Of a DNA stretch of 43,688 nucleotides, positions 15,001 through 19,357 are shown piece by piece. The notes under the pieces are model-generated. The model was not told where the DNA came from. It saw only the letters and a list, made by a program, of their open reading frames with translations, and ran no database searches. The position numbers and the translations under genes are program-made. This DNA comes from a virus. The stretch lies in IMG/VR virus record IMGVR_UViG_3300025889_000226, positions 1 through 43,688 of that record, one strand, 5' to 3'. Positions within the stretch are counted from its first letter, which is position 1; each line of letters starts with the position of its first letter.

Positions 15001-15661
15001 TATGTATGCTTTCAATAATTCCCCTAAACTGTCCACCTGAGCCTCCAACATAGACATGAGCGTCAGACTCAGGTAGTGTGAAATCACCGGGAATCCTTTC
15101 TTCCGCCATCAACTCTCCATTAATAAAAAGAGAAGCAGTTGAGCCACCTACCTTAGCGACAACATGAATAAGAGGGCGTTGATTAATGTTCAAATTTGTA
15201 GCATCATCTTTAGCGGAATCAAAACGATTGTATGAATCATCAAAAGAGCCAAATGTTGTACTTGGATAAACTGTTCCATCGTACCCTGTGCTTACTTCTG
15301 TAGCAGTAGTGAGTATTATTTTTCGTAAGCCACCTTCACTAATGACATTGACTTCAAACTTAGCAGGTCCGGGCGTATCTACATTACCTATACTCAATTG
15401 AAATTGTTTTTCTTTTGAAAGAATGACACCACCGCAGTCAGGAGTCACCCATGCTTCTATTGCTATGTCTCCACCGAGAGCATCACTAATTACACTCCCT
15501 ACACGAGCACCTTGAGATGAGTCGCTAATTATATCAGAAGCACTACGGTCACCATCAGCAGTATCACGACCTAATTTACTAAATACACCTTGTGGTATAA
15601 TGACCCCATCACTCACGCCATCAAAGAAAAGAGCGTGATTTGATTGAAGCATGACCGGCAT
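1..15661 (-). CDS. Giant distal tail / host-recognition protein (>=5,220 aa, C-terminus outside window)
   Basis: A single frame stays open from an ATG at 15661 to the left edge; codon phase agrees at both ends and at the internal points I checked. The start follows GAGGTGA plus an A-run, 9 bases after the upstream gene. Residues about 60-255 look like a LamG/concanavalin-A-like jellyroll: AIEAWV opening, SKEKQF strand, FINGEL (the lyNG signature), HVYVGG, then a closing strand ending ALFRFEE. Residues about 1885-1960 hold Gly/Thr-rich strands (GTGYTTATG, AGTGYT) common in tail fibres. Residues about 4395-4550 (FTLMFETKVRFDG, VHLVVGI, IFVNEL) look like a second LamG-type fold. The rest is Ser/Thr/Gly/Asn-rich and beta-like, with few cysteines and no obvious membrane segment. 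Position after the tape measure and a baseplate-like gene points to the tail tip or fibre, with glycan-binding domains for host attachment. The function is inferred; size is directly seen. Confidence 0.85.
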   Translation of the reverse strand, partial: MPVMLQSNHALFFDGVSDGVIIPQGVFSKLGRDTADGDRSASDIISDSSQGARVGSVISDALGGDIAIEAWVTPDCGGVILSKEKQFQLSIGNVDTPGPAKFEVNVISEGGLRKIILTTATEVSTGYDGTVYPSTTFGSFDDSYNRFDSAKDDATNLNINQRPLIHVVAKVGGSTASLFINGELMAEERIPGDFTLPESDAHVYVGGSGGQFRGIIESIHISSSFSSEMTSRNAALVNTNTLALFRFEEPIEPIEGLFTINSISSASNLSAINISTSDAASLASTLTGKSVSSGTVDFTASPYSTGKYSVVDYKTTPGTKQTHAVPHVPYNLLINPGAINRDNQKPNQSPPERVRLHNINVDTGALLVSSIHLDFNTSTNGDGLRPVLHSRSAATGDDYFVVVSADLLLDNGTGRPYQPPHLASQLIDRTGQMILDESDLEQHGIVFSSRMATTTNDPNNPFAVNWTSGLDESFQIGHSGRHILNHVNGHQYLRNMPRANEEILDQQVGNADIVDLIFDESAKGIDKQFPINSKVDYYRDIAQSQIINVISSSTAYEAVDNGLTGALRKLIAIGGSGTNVEFDAKPFVLKGPVPQEVGQVDANIRKHHLRPSATSRVAILEVDLSSYNMAPFVEIHYNAIDFTGASMNKTAPMLMVEKTVPASNHLLTGSTYVIDAIESALSSGATIHSPGGIIEVAGAREGNFAQASFTHALVGDNSEGYESDDELDERYTPQNYTTVRDEPRRPPQNINASHTTSTDHESVFHRIIIEANSAGTYTNPRREPALDLTSPSDGQFDTGIAASFGPVHEMFDIIDNHAVALPTISQRIFVQPSDRNRTTQLRHIKSELTHGSDSHYVTVMFLMTRARLRSVAEEESDEGSRFTRVRCVGINSAAIDRSVDEIGSGSPDSHVVKEIDPNAPVVSVTLGGIGQGAYDTNPSFDPSTLSRLPYNTRYGFSCFATLVHVDRDTTPADRVQYIEVRALNNGADDLKAWGTYPFPKKGRLFLKTGASAEYSSKSGVAFFFTDATVGSGTFVLPDGSEVANFYEWLDASGLSAEAGAVASGNSASFSLGEIILGDGNFYMENAASDGTTVNDRMFQSMDTVTHDYQLGTQFASTRALVEIPFFNEQFFENAAEGIFPGPDNSLKLHLDPTMTAHTWNPSPVGRRYPEIAPGDRTAQAAYAYSLSQDEYTRSASIQHKAEVVSGMYRLYVSNPEIFPAADINKVSGSEPDYFYVEEVQRHQRAFLPSGDWIIYENDPATDGYLEFEDEPWAFSEDFIRLHQVGMTLLVGGSSQSESLVALEGSPLSPSSAIERRSEYYYDAASVKTQGGNVDYGLRQYVSAVEFKAGPTTNPHAPRVQTGRATGEVLGVTPIMNGSTFTGLVVLSFSEEQAELFPNVTPNIDSNGNIAFETGDYNYSLETSSPDGTTRRFIYWGDATATWSALSGSPTSNEQYRNSILVEDIYNKGGSLPNYLDATQSEFILNQDALLTHRGFDIGFEEDKLSRSLETNLNISQTYRPPSGRHPWTIKSSPTPTKLAITVTNATHTGLLQANTTGLDVQVGDEVYCERFNTGTSVVEQVFYLGTVESIDEGQAQSPPSTDTVINLVGNMLSAVLVDLISTVGAGGSIEAYLRVGCSDVMKNDDDAILNRSWLFPYANGGLRHGDTIWANMTYNNPYAVEGMFAKSRGVYNEALVWKDFNGGKGSLAANARDSIPLENFLIGNTCRETAENYAQHVNTTIELNYATLGISNPPVVAYVDPVLNNDDHARVLLYDVAHDREFIAFQDLHMQVQSSPKAAEIGFQRHTTAQNIADGTDQIDLGKYGIQYNGAGQHGYITQIDTAAGYPTQNKYLRSTVRSRFMESAYAHDLANHYAASVMKAPIGGKVTALVDYYATGTPNGTGYTTATGVATTAITGSGTGLTLNITASGGAITAATINNAGTGYTHNDLILVNGGTTGYFRARISPTGVSAHLTNLDRINQYGKAHGHIVHTGYYIGGPFSERSLGDSILPRTNDAVALSYWANESHNYTRKVRSNLDRFIVALTLHRENKTNASTRDPSTLFDTPDGTRVIPAFLALRGIRSNTLDLSNHSEQRLQHLKHWTDMDFTRRLTIDCGEVSTREGVTDIEAAAREVVRIINQAGAKNARTNSTTGQTGSAFNPAVWWDSDKAFNSQDMGTHMGYFRAHLGRVVQDLNGREGFSIVIHSTVPGATGRNFAVWLDNSRGQSTYQPEFLIGHGGRFRTFWCQPDELSGENMHPAPMPLNKHGRPFAPITSLRQYTIPDASSSQVKSNADFAQRGDESSDPVMRAMSMVTGSGQSFNTVNTESLEAEGYVTSYTEGLRSGSQAVGRVNFGGLVAAGIPGFAPDAGEWGFGRKGDKRFEKHYGEIYNSSNDTIPSTYTSHVLASEVSHDAIGNSPLYGFQFVDHLGNRHGIRIVYRSIGKDFTLDETQLPDTLEDEIVIYIDDRDAGQGGLTIGSHMHGLGDATGRFGANPSNATLIGWKGNRWNGVPSPNAAYDCKANYDAAAGTITLEFEDPYDSCPHFDVLGYMGFPLNNGVIQVSDPFNDASLQGSWGHMFSYTSRTRNDSAGTHVFYGVEGTPFMSSHTYATSTTITALDTQFGNGNGAGNAIRALVSSCVNWTTLVTDELLAALITTAINLPNPNVEEGIPFDCREFFAGDGRTLGEWGVAEDAIRIRAYNVNRNVRPISDFFSATIHKDMAIQAAHVEHGDIQFVKMTNNGITLPSDNRSSTDAEIDAGRRAEVGYIPYTVVQVTTKGRGSNANTASPVLVDSSNEPVDIEIWEQNLNGQRFTAYSGDHILPMVNNPTIETDDNDSYINSAIFPEVGLAPNSGATWHFFIPAGNEGNTISSYDKVASFGSQSTVYFSNYASGLAETLNNGLAAHGGNSLDHFIIDEDTLIGTLPDSKPATDPTIQRFGDIERAFRTAGVRVLGSLHSRAQVFFRGGRDSSDHSVPLFFGGGFSGVTIDVNDGTKNDYSEKYTHPYANGPTGVAGIQHANETLSSFSLIDCNAIMAFFPGTALLNQHRGAINPPFFNQDNILSPDIMGGSQVVNPAHPNAAPYTAGVAIQVPIPLALRFAHPTARYNDHREGVENKTTFLIFGPGQAFPFTQEVATPVNTFEPHPGRALTVGNTWSAVPEGGGSNKHFMPNHITNNNNHYMPESSTYQLARGRFHWRQTLNWEPAQGKPNVEILRQRPESGRMYGEVFTSGATNLTLSNVHDYRMAHPNRHGVFMGFAMASSSDWCFHMDGGYHPGGSWMDNQITFNPPHPDDDSRVSKSSKSGDELHPSAFRVAAPLATKVLYGVAGSFVAETLDTSDVNMEYIAVDATRCQNGEELAALIGAAINTYPGGGALKSMGGTFLPSFSNTMRQDRYGWHEIDGNSILEYAKATSLSTNLNASYLTINFGTDNLAAKQIPESGWIRTSNSFATGVGSEDSPAFAPYHSRIIMKSGTDYHIKFFLGSNRITGYTAFESIATWDNYLDSVPLTFPDLVPVPAGLKLYIWTKAGVHTWRNSNRGNGYGQVHFNGLVDAIDRTKPVGVVGWHGERYSYLNTLDVNATGTYAAGLGAWHSSLGFSPYGGSMSCASVLGHLPNITPMPNSPESSPPNDGSLALAAFPSNSNPDAPQDAFNMADGVGSYTTGFVDGSDFNTPPIMENEPEMQKELTHMQGVFSRAFLVVSHESELALIAKTDRDGQKSMGDWLRLADASDLSKAGTVRWDDRIHDQDRFYAPAHAGPNVEALIHTATIRPTIPDYTASNALDGPPFDAAIELHPAAGSDVELKNAEPCFKETGDLFFDLDKSIGSHFSVSAGAQRNVAADFYSSASVQPSTLFGGTKQSNTFWIGDVNAYEMYNRSPAKNFNIEHIVWKRMDGGSLSMPAVNARGLGAVPWVNRVSGGTGYTTGEKLLGNVRFSFETTNSAMLPVLQAQELAHPQLAEKHPTELRNVLEIPNEHLQFEDIEVIDDTGQTHTLSGGSPLGVVIRAFSSAGERLANGLSPSVANSSVEPNLVVQLPDPESIPGNIIVRSGFDRLQAYQNETMGDGGMIHPDLGASHLGHLFDNAVKGPRYGPTMNELGWEHIAKDSTYPDSTKDGWVDATNNRTLQSSYELHDRTLFFHVTKMGHSHTDRYSTTYTHSNGVESQTLTVNSYSSGVLTSSATINTRIFNANFGTKEVSDDRRFLRLKTATDSVVVSYTGISGDTFTGVVGDIDFAQFLIDNPPSSSTITITPSYYIPAGSTRFFAARRLRDHAEVSGNSPDMAHTEYLTGSATELAIERYNKPQLTPMPMPRMGHHFVNATMPMLPGHWAHPAYQGLYGKHEAERRATLQNADFIKLYDNVTPTTTTLSSSITDYLHPLNSPLRIGSLTATPSGPSDIHGGAFTLMFETKVRFDGYGVLASKGTAGDMNKAGGHSIVLEAGANYTQDGHFPDPAEVGAYQIVIQPNLRKQQITGFHHNNSSASGLPDGTARELTGQQVHLVVGIKYDDERGTAIGGATLILAEATLADVRGCEIFVNELILDHDPDHGSQFTNIPPMLLYNAFGVQGSESPAFTRRAQPYHATMFSDSTPGYTLNIPWWSIIHKVGPDDSTATGFRHLALHRLDNYYEFCRASHGAIGAQLTLAGYPSISPDFYSKVLANVSLSPVATVQSSSTGAYIEVDDASLFPEVPYYNQQLYYTDANGEIQTITYTKRTGTTHSLATMNQPYRFITTATNMPPNDSVLRLTRPYSRDISSLLFEKNSALSLNIDQLRLGTRDTNSLYTPDAFICAWHPNLGRPHTFYSDSTRTWGSATSDRAIDKAAYNSTPEHFETVHYHAVNYAASLGPFNLNFKTPKPPSNLSGTFSSVTGSPSVITFSADISSDGVTGGDYLFVQNKILGKVAGGGVSGTDITLTTDILFTPASGATVYFGADGTAETPSNIHAMAGYEAQGSSSVMLSHYWSSGSRGGPLISRLDGYAAWSAGWHVPRSYTASGGKHWEDADDNGLYAVSDGLAIASSLVTTRTYPFGYRFGLRQAWNRPQWGHYGMRAFQEAATYSGASNFTVGYKAGPLTEYESQDWNYSGGAGLSNTTLPTTYVGVMERQTNFSGMLGPDKAEWQVRYSDGRRMTRSFGCPVRIIRNASTAPRDWWGDSQGLGVSTIEGAVGYYLVDWWGNTRGEDVRKAPVRGFGIRPAWDAGDAYEYDRTNSRTPYARLYNGGKPIV

Positions 15662-15670
15662 TTTTTCACC

Positions 15671-16882
15671 TCATGCAAGTGCGTCGATTGGTGCAAAGAC
15701 CATTTGATATGTGTAAAGTTGCTCACCAGCACTATATGACACATCGAATTTTTGAATTGCCCCTTGGATGCCAGTTGCATTGTCATCGGTGCTAAATTCG
15801 ACAGATGTTGAATTGTCATTTCCTTGCGACATTTTTGAGTCAACTGTTTGAAAGCCAGTACGAATTAAAAAATTACGAGCGGTGTATTTTTTACCATCAG
15901 GTGCTTGTATCATTGAATTGTATGGAATTTGAATACCTATCGGGTAATCTCCTTCAACTTTAAAATAATCAGCAATACCAACACCAACACCAGCAGCAGC
16001 ACCAGCAAAAGCAACAGCAGCACCACCACCAGTGGCTACAGTAGCAGCAACTGCACCTACACCGAGTAAAGTACCTCCAACTATGGCACTACCTAATCTT
16101 TGTGTGTTGTGTAAAATACCGTACAAATCTTGAACTTTATCACCGGCTGACTTCACAATGCTCGACGCATCTGAGCCACCTGTGAATTGAGTATGATAAG
16201 GGAAGAAATCACTACTATTACTAAAAGACACACTTGATGAGCGAGACATTGGTCCACTGGTCGATTGAGTAATTGTGAGTAAAGTATTACCAGCAGATGG
16301 TACAATTTCAGAAGTGGTAAGAGATGTAGTAAATTCCCCAAATGTCGCTATTGCAGCAGCGACAGCAGTAGCCAATTGAGGTCCTGTAATGAAAGTTGAA
16401 GTAGCAGTATCTTTGACTCGAATATTTCCACCGCTAATATGACCGACAGAACCTGCATTGGCGTAGAAATAAATGTTATACCCTGTTCCACTTTTTGAAT
16501 AAAGAGTAAGCGAATACGACCCGCCTGCTAACTTTACATAGTCAGATGAAGTAATAACTTGACCGGAGCCAAATGCTTGAGCGTTTTTATTTTCAATTCC
16601 AAAATCAATTTGAGCAATTGCAGCAGAAGCCGTAGGAGTCCTTCTCGATAAGTCGTCATCGACAAATATACCTTCGATAATAATAGTCGAGTTCGACCTG
16701 TTTAAGTCTATACCAAATCTTTTACCACCAGTAAACGGCATAGACATACCACCAACTTTTCGCTCCACACTTAATGCAATAGAAAGAGCATTGAGTTCCA
16801 TTCCACCTTCATAACCAGCACTACGCATAGCCTTAGGGTCGTCAAAAAGAAGGCGAATAGGAGTACCATAGCCGTCAGACAT
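15671..16882 (-). CDS. Putative baseplate / distal tail protein with internal hydrophobic segment
   Basis: 403 aa if started at ATG 16882, which sits 8 bases after GGGAGG; an in-frame GTG at 16888 is too close to that site. It follows the tape measure gene directly, the usual place for distal tail or baseplate hub proteins. The N-terminal 90 residues are beta-rich (GGKRFGIDL, TIIIEGIFVDDD). Residues about 110-240 look like an inserted beta module with a short helix (LATAVAAAIATFG) and a strand pair (NTLLTITQSTSG) rich in Ser/Thr. Residues 266-304 form a long Gly/Ala/Val hydrophobic stretch containing GVGAVAATVATGGG, which could insert in a membrane or host envelope. The C-terminal 90 residues return to beta structure and may complete the first domain. 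No family recognised with certainty; role is from position. Confidence 0.7.
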   Translation of the reverse strand: MSDGYGTPIRLLFDDPKAMRSAGYEGGMELNALSIALSVERKVGGMSMPFTGGKRFGIDLNRSNSTIIIEGIFVDDDLSRRTPTASAAIAQIDFGIENKNAQAFGSGQVITSSDYVKLAGGSYSLTLYSKSGTGYNIYFYANAGSVGHISGGNIRVKDTATSTFITGPQLATAVAAAIATFGEFTTSLTTSEIVPSAGNTLLTITQSTSGPMSRSSSVSFSNSSDFFPYHTQFTGGSDASSIVKSAGDKVQDLYGILHNTQRLGSAIVGGTLLGVGAVAATVATGGGAAVAFAGAAAGVGVGIADYFKVEGDYPIGIQIPYNSMIQAPDGKKYTARNFLIRTGFQTVDSKMSQGNDNSTSVEFSTDDNATGIQGAIQKFDVSYSAGEQLYTYQMVFAPIDALA

Positions 16883-16884
16883 AC

Positions 16885-18210
16885 TCACATCCTCCCTCGC
16901 ATTGTCGTACCACCGAGAGCACGAGAGACTTCTTGCTGAATCATATTACCCATTGAGCGAGCCAGTTCACGCTTGTCCGTGCGGTCAGTTATACCACTTG
17001 GATTGATGCTGATGTTAAATGTATTTCCACCGCCACCGCCACCACCTTTCATTTCAACAGGAATAGAGCGACCTCCTGATAACGGCACAACAGCCTCAGT
17101 TCCATGTAGCATAACAGGATAACCACTGTTTGGTCCACTGGCTACCCCACCTTCAGAAAATCCAAGTAAGTCACCTGCACCACCAATAGCACTACCAAGA
17201 AGGTCACCGCCTGCTGATAATATATCAGCGAAGCCGTCTATAATAGGTTCGAGTAAATCCCATATCGCTCCGCAAAGCCATAATATACCGTCAAATATCG
17301 GCTCAATAATGTTATCATACGCCCAACTCATACCGTCTACAAGTAAATCCCATGCATCTATGAAAGGAGAAAAGATTATTTTACCAGCCAATTTAGTTGC
17401 TTCCCATAAAGGTCCTATGGTATCTGCCCATGATTGTGACATAGATGTCGTAATCAAATCCCAATTTTCGTAAATAGATACAATTGCTTCAATCAATGGA
17501 CCAAAAATGAACATAATAGGTGTCACGACATAAGCATCCCAAGCGTTAGCCATAGCAGTGATAACACTACTCCATCTATCGCTTATACTTCCTAAACCTC
17601 CAAAGATAGCCTCGACAAGAGGATTGATAAGAATACCAAGACTGTTATTCCACACATCTTTCATGCCACTCATGACCGCATCCCAGTCTCCTTTTGCTAA
17701 AGCCATACCAACTTTGAACAAGTCGATAAACGGTTGAATTACTGGCATAATTACAGCATCCCATATTCCAGCCATAGCATCCATAACACCTTCCCAATCT
17801 CCTCGTGCTAATGCCATACCTGCCATGAACAAGCCAACAAATATGTCAATGAGAGGCTGAATTGTAAGGTTCCAAGCGACCTCTAACGCTGCTACTAATA
17901 TCTCCCATGCGACTAAAATAATGTCAAATGCCGTTCCTATTGTGGCTGATAAAAAGGTCGCTATCAATGTAATTAAAGGCTCAGCGACTGCGTAAAAAGC
18001 ATCCCAAATCGGCATGATATTTTCATTCCACCATGCCTTAAACGAGGCAAATTGCTCTCTTAGCCAGTCAATAGCAGGTCCGATGAAACTCAGAATAGCG
18101 GAGCCTACACCACCGATAATTCCACCCAATGAACTAAACAGTCCAGTCAATCCACCCGCAGAAGCAGTTAATCCACTTAGAGCGACCGTTAAACCTGCTA
18201 ATGCTACCAT
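16885..18210 (-). CDS. Tape measure protein (short, Trp-rich repeats)
   Basis: 441 aa from ATG 18210, 8 bases after GGAGG; the stop of the preceding T frame and this start share one base (TGATG). The C-terminal third carries the familiar tape-measure signature GGVASGPNSGYPVMLHGTEA followed by VVPL, a Gly run, then NTFNISINPSG and an amphipathic tail. The N-terminus is hydrophobic and Gly-rich (residues 1-50). Residues about 117-310 contain imperfect repeats of 35-40 residues built on a P-[LF]-[IV]-[DE] turn, a GDW/RW/NW tryptophan and a second W, for example GMALARGDWEGVM and GMALAKGDWDAVM. Tape measures set tail length and are threaded through the tail tube during assembly. At the usual 0.15 nm per residue this predicts a tail near 65 nm, short for a siphovirus. 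Preceded by the G/T chaperones, as expected. Confidence 0.9.
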   Translation of the reverse strand: MVALAGLTVALSGLTASAGGLTGLFSSLGGIIGGVGSAILSFIGPAIDWLREQFASFKAWWNENIMPIWDAFYAVAEPLITLIATFLSATIGTAFDIILVAWEILVAALEVAWNLTIQPLIDIFVGLFMAGMALARGDWEGVMDAMAGIWDAVIMPVIQPFIDLFKVGMALAKGDWDAVMSGMKDVWNNSLGILINPLVEAIFGGLGSISDRWSSVITAMANAWDAYVVTPIMFIFGPLIEAIVSIYENWDLITTSMSQSWADTIGPLWEATKLAGKIIFSPFIDAWDLLVDGMSWAYDNIIEPIFDGILWLCGAIWDLLEPIIDGFADILSAGGDLLGSAIGGAGDLLGFSEGGVASGPNSGYPVMLHGTEAVVPLSGGRSIPVEMKGGGGGGGNTFNISINPSGITDRTDKRELARSMGNMIQQEVSRALGGTTMRGRM

Positions 18211-18506
18211 CAAAAGTCCTCCATTTCTAACCAGTCATAATCAAGAGAGACAGTCTCCCGCCCTCCGCTCTTTGCCTCTTGTTGACGACGCTTCATTTGT
18301 TTTTCCTCTTGACTCCTGCCAACAAGGGTCCATACGAGAGATTGTTGAAAAGTTTCAGGAGACATTTCATGAACTTCTTTGAGTGATATATTGAAATGTT
18401 TAGCCACGATATACCCCCATAATTCTATTTGCATTGCTATGTCTTTCTTGCTGGCGACGGTCTTACGACTGAGGAACTCCTCAGTCTCTAAGCGTCGCCT
18501 TTCGTA
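18210..18506 (-). CDS. Tail assembly chaperone T extension, made as a G-T fusion by -1 frameshift
   Basis: This frame lies -1 to the G gene and is open from 18536 down to the stop at 18210. A -1 slip of the Phe codon at 18506-18508 onto the overlapping UUU would give a 214-aa fusion, 116 residues of G plus 98 from this frame, joining as LQGDF/YERRRLETEEFL. An ATG at 18434 would give a separate 74-aa protein, but I see no ribosome-binding site before it. The region contains helix-type sequence typical of T domains (WGYIVAKHFNISLKEV, then MSPETF) and a basic, Gln-rich end (KQMKRRQQEAK). In lambda-like systems G and G-T bind the tape measure and tail tube subunits and are absent from the virion. 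The gene order chaperone, frameshift, tape measure is retained here. Confidence 0.72.
   Translation of the reverse strand, partial: YERRRLETEEFLSRKTVASKKDIAMQIELWGYIVAKHFNISLKEVHEMSPETFQQSLVWTLVGRSQEEKQMKRRQQEAKSGGRETVSLDYDWLEMEDF
18467..18486 (-). promoter_or_regulatory. Perfect hairpin downstream of the frameshift site
   Basis: An inverted repeat GACTGAGG-N4-CCTCAGTC (8 perfect base pairs, 4-base loop; it can close one pair further) starts 2 bases past the stop codon of the G-like gene and 19 bases past the proposed slip codon. It lies inside the T frame. It may stall the ribosome and favour the -1 slip, though the spacing is longer than the 5-9 bases common for stimulators. Confidence 0.5.
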
Positions 18507-18853
18507 AAATCTCCTTGTAGCATTTGTCCAACTTTTTCAGGACTTGGTAAAACAGCAGCAATTCGCTGACCAATCTCACCTTTGAGATTGAGCAGTTCAT
18601 TGACTGTAAGTTCAGGATTAGTTCTTACTATCCAGTGTGAGAAAGCGTGCTTCCAGTATGATTCGAGGTCAAGAGACATTACGCCGTCTTTTATGTCCAA
18701 CATTTCTTGAGCAGCCCTTTGAATGTCGAAAAAGGAAATATCCCTAACCCACACTTCTAAGACGACTTCGGGGTCGCCGGGGTCTACGGGGATTTCGTGT
18801 TTCTGTTCATTCGTCTGTCTCAGTAATTGGTTCTTCATTGGTATTCTTGGCAT
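18488..18853 (-). CDS. Tail assembly chaperone (G-like)
   Basis: 121 aa from ATG 18853, preceded by GAGGTGGAG and overlapping the end of the SAP-domain gene by 47 bases. Small, mostly helical after a beta-like start (EVVLEVWVRDISFFDIQ), with WKHAFSHWIV and a C-terminal helix. Size, place just before the tape measure, and the overlapping -1 frame all match phage lambda G-type chaperones, which vary too much in sequence for motif-level proof. The last codons are GAT TTT ACG AAA GGC GAC GCT TAG; the GAT TTT pair forms the likely slip site. Confidence 0.72.
   Translation of the reverse strand: MPRIPMKNQLLRQTNEQKHEIPVDPGDPEVVLEVWVRDISFFDIQRAAQEMLDIKDGVMSLDLESYWKHAFSHWIVRTNPELTVNELLNLKGEIGQRIAAVLPSPEKVGQMLQGDFTKGDA
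18502..18511 (-). promoter_or_regulatory. Probable -1 ribosomal frameshift site
   Basis: The mRNA reads GAT TTT ACG in the G frame. A four-U run lets the Phe tRNA move back one base and still pair with UUU, after which UAC is read and the T frame is entered. The T frame is open on both sides of this point. It is not a canonical X XXY YYZ heptamer, so the exact slip codon is inference. Confidence 0.5.
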
Positions 18854-19346
18854 CTATCTCCACCTCGGTTGCAGCCACATCATCTGTGGGGGCATCCACC
18901 TCTTCCTCAGCAGCCGTTTCTACGGGGGCTTCGGACACTGGCGTGGACTCGGATATTCCCTCATCATTTCGCTTCAAGCGTAAAGCGAGTTCTGCTTTTG
19001 TGCCGGAGACGGGGAGTTCTCGGACACGGCATTCTTCTTTCAATTCAGCAAGAGTCATAGCATCATACGATAAAGATGCAGGGAAATCTTCGCTGTTTGG
19101 AATTTCTTCTACAGTAGCAGGCTCTTCGACAAGAGGCTCAGCGACTTCTTCTACCACTTCTTCTACCACTTCTTCTACAGGAGCAAGTAGTGCGTTTAGC
19201 GTTTCTTCAATCAAACCTCGTGAACGGTAAACAGCACCTGCTTTTGATTGTTCAGCAGTCAATCCGATTTCAGCACCATACCATTCAGCGTACTGTTCAG
19301 GAGTAGAGCGTCGGAATTTGTAAACGGCTTGAGAAGTAGTTGGCAT
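18807..19346 (-). CDS. Acidic SAP-domain protein between tail tube and chaperones
   Basis: 179 aa; ATG 19346 follows GAGGTGAAAAAAC. Residues about 97-126 (MTLAELKEECRVRELPVSGT, then KAELALRLK) fit the SAP helix-extended loop-helix motif, usually a nucleic-acid-binding module. The N-terminal 50 residues form a separate helical segment (YAEWYGAEIGL). Residues 57-81 are an acidic tract made of VEEV repeats encoded by three tandem 12-base copies. The C-terminal 50 residues are acidic and low-complexity. SAP-like modules also occur in phage head and tail proteins, so DNA binding should not be assumed. Function unknown; position suggests a tail or assembly role. Confidence 0.75.
   Translation of the reverse strand: MPTTSQAVYKFRRSTPEQYAEWYGAEIGLTAEQSKAGAVYRSRGLIEETLNALLAPVEEVVEEVVEEVAEPLVEEPATVEEIPNSEDFPASLSYDAMTLAELKEECRVRELPVSGTKAELALRLKRNDEGISESTPVSEAPVETAAEEEVDAPTDDVAATEVEIDAKNTNEEPITETDE
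19144..19179 (-). repeat. Tandem 12-base repeat encoding VEEV
   Basis: Three copies of the plus-strand unit ACTTCTTCTACC, the last with its final base changed, inside the SAP-domain gene. They encode an in-frame acidic run of VEEV units; copy number can vary without a frameshift. Confidence 0.85.
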
Positions 19347-19357
19347 GTTTTTTCACC

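Noticed and set aside
16883-16888. GTG start for the baseplate-like protein
   Set aside because: Only 2 bases from GGGAGG; the ATG at 16882 is correctly spaced.
18210-18434. T protein as a free-standing gene from ATG 18434
   Set aside because: No ribosome-binding site before that ATG, and the frame is open upstream into the G gene with a slip-prone U-run; kept only as an alternative.
18838-19230. Plus-strand frame of 130 aa
   Set aside because: Ser/Thr low-complexity shadow of the acidic repeats in the minus-strand SAP gene; no ribosome-binding site and no other plus-strand genes.
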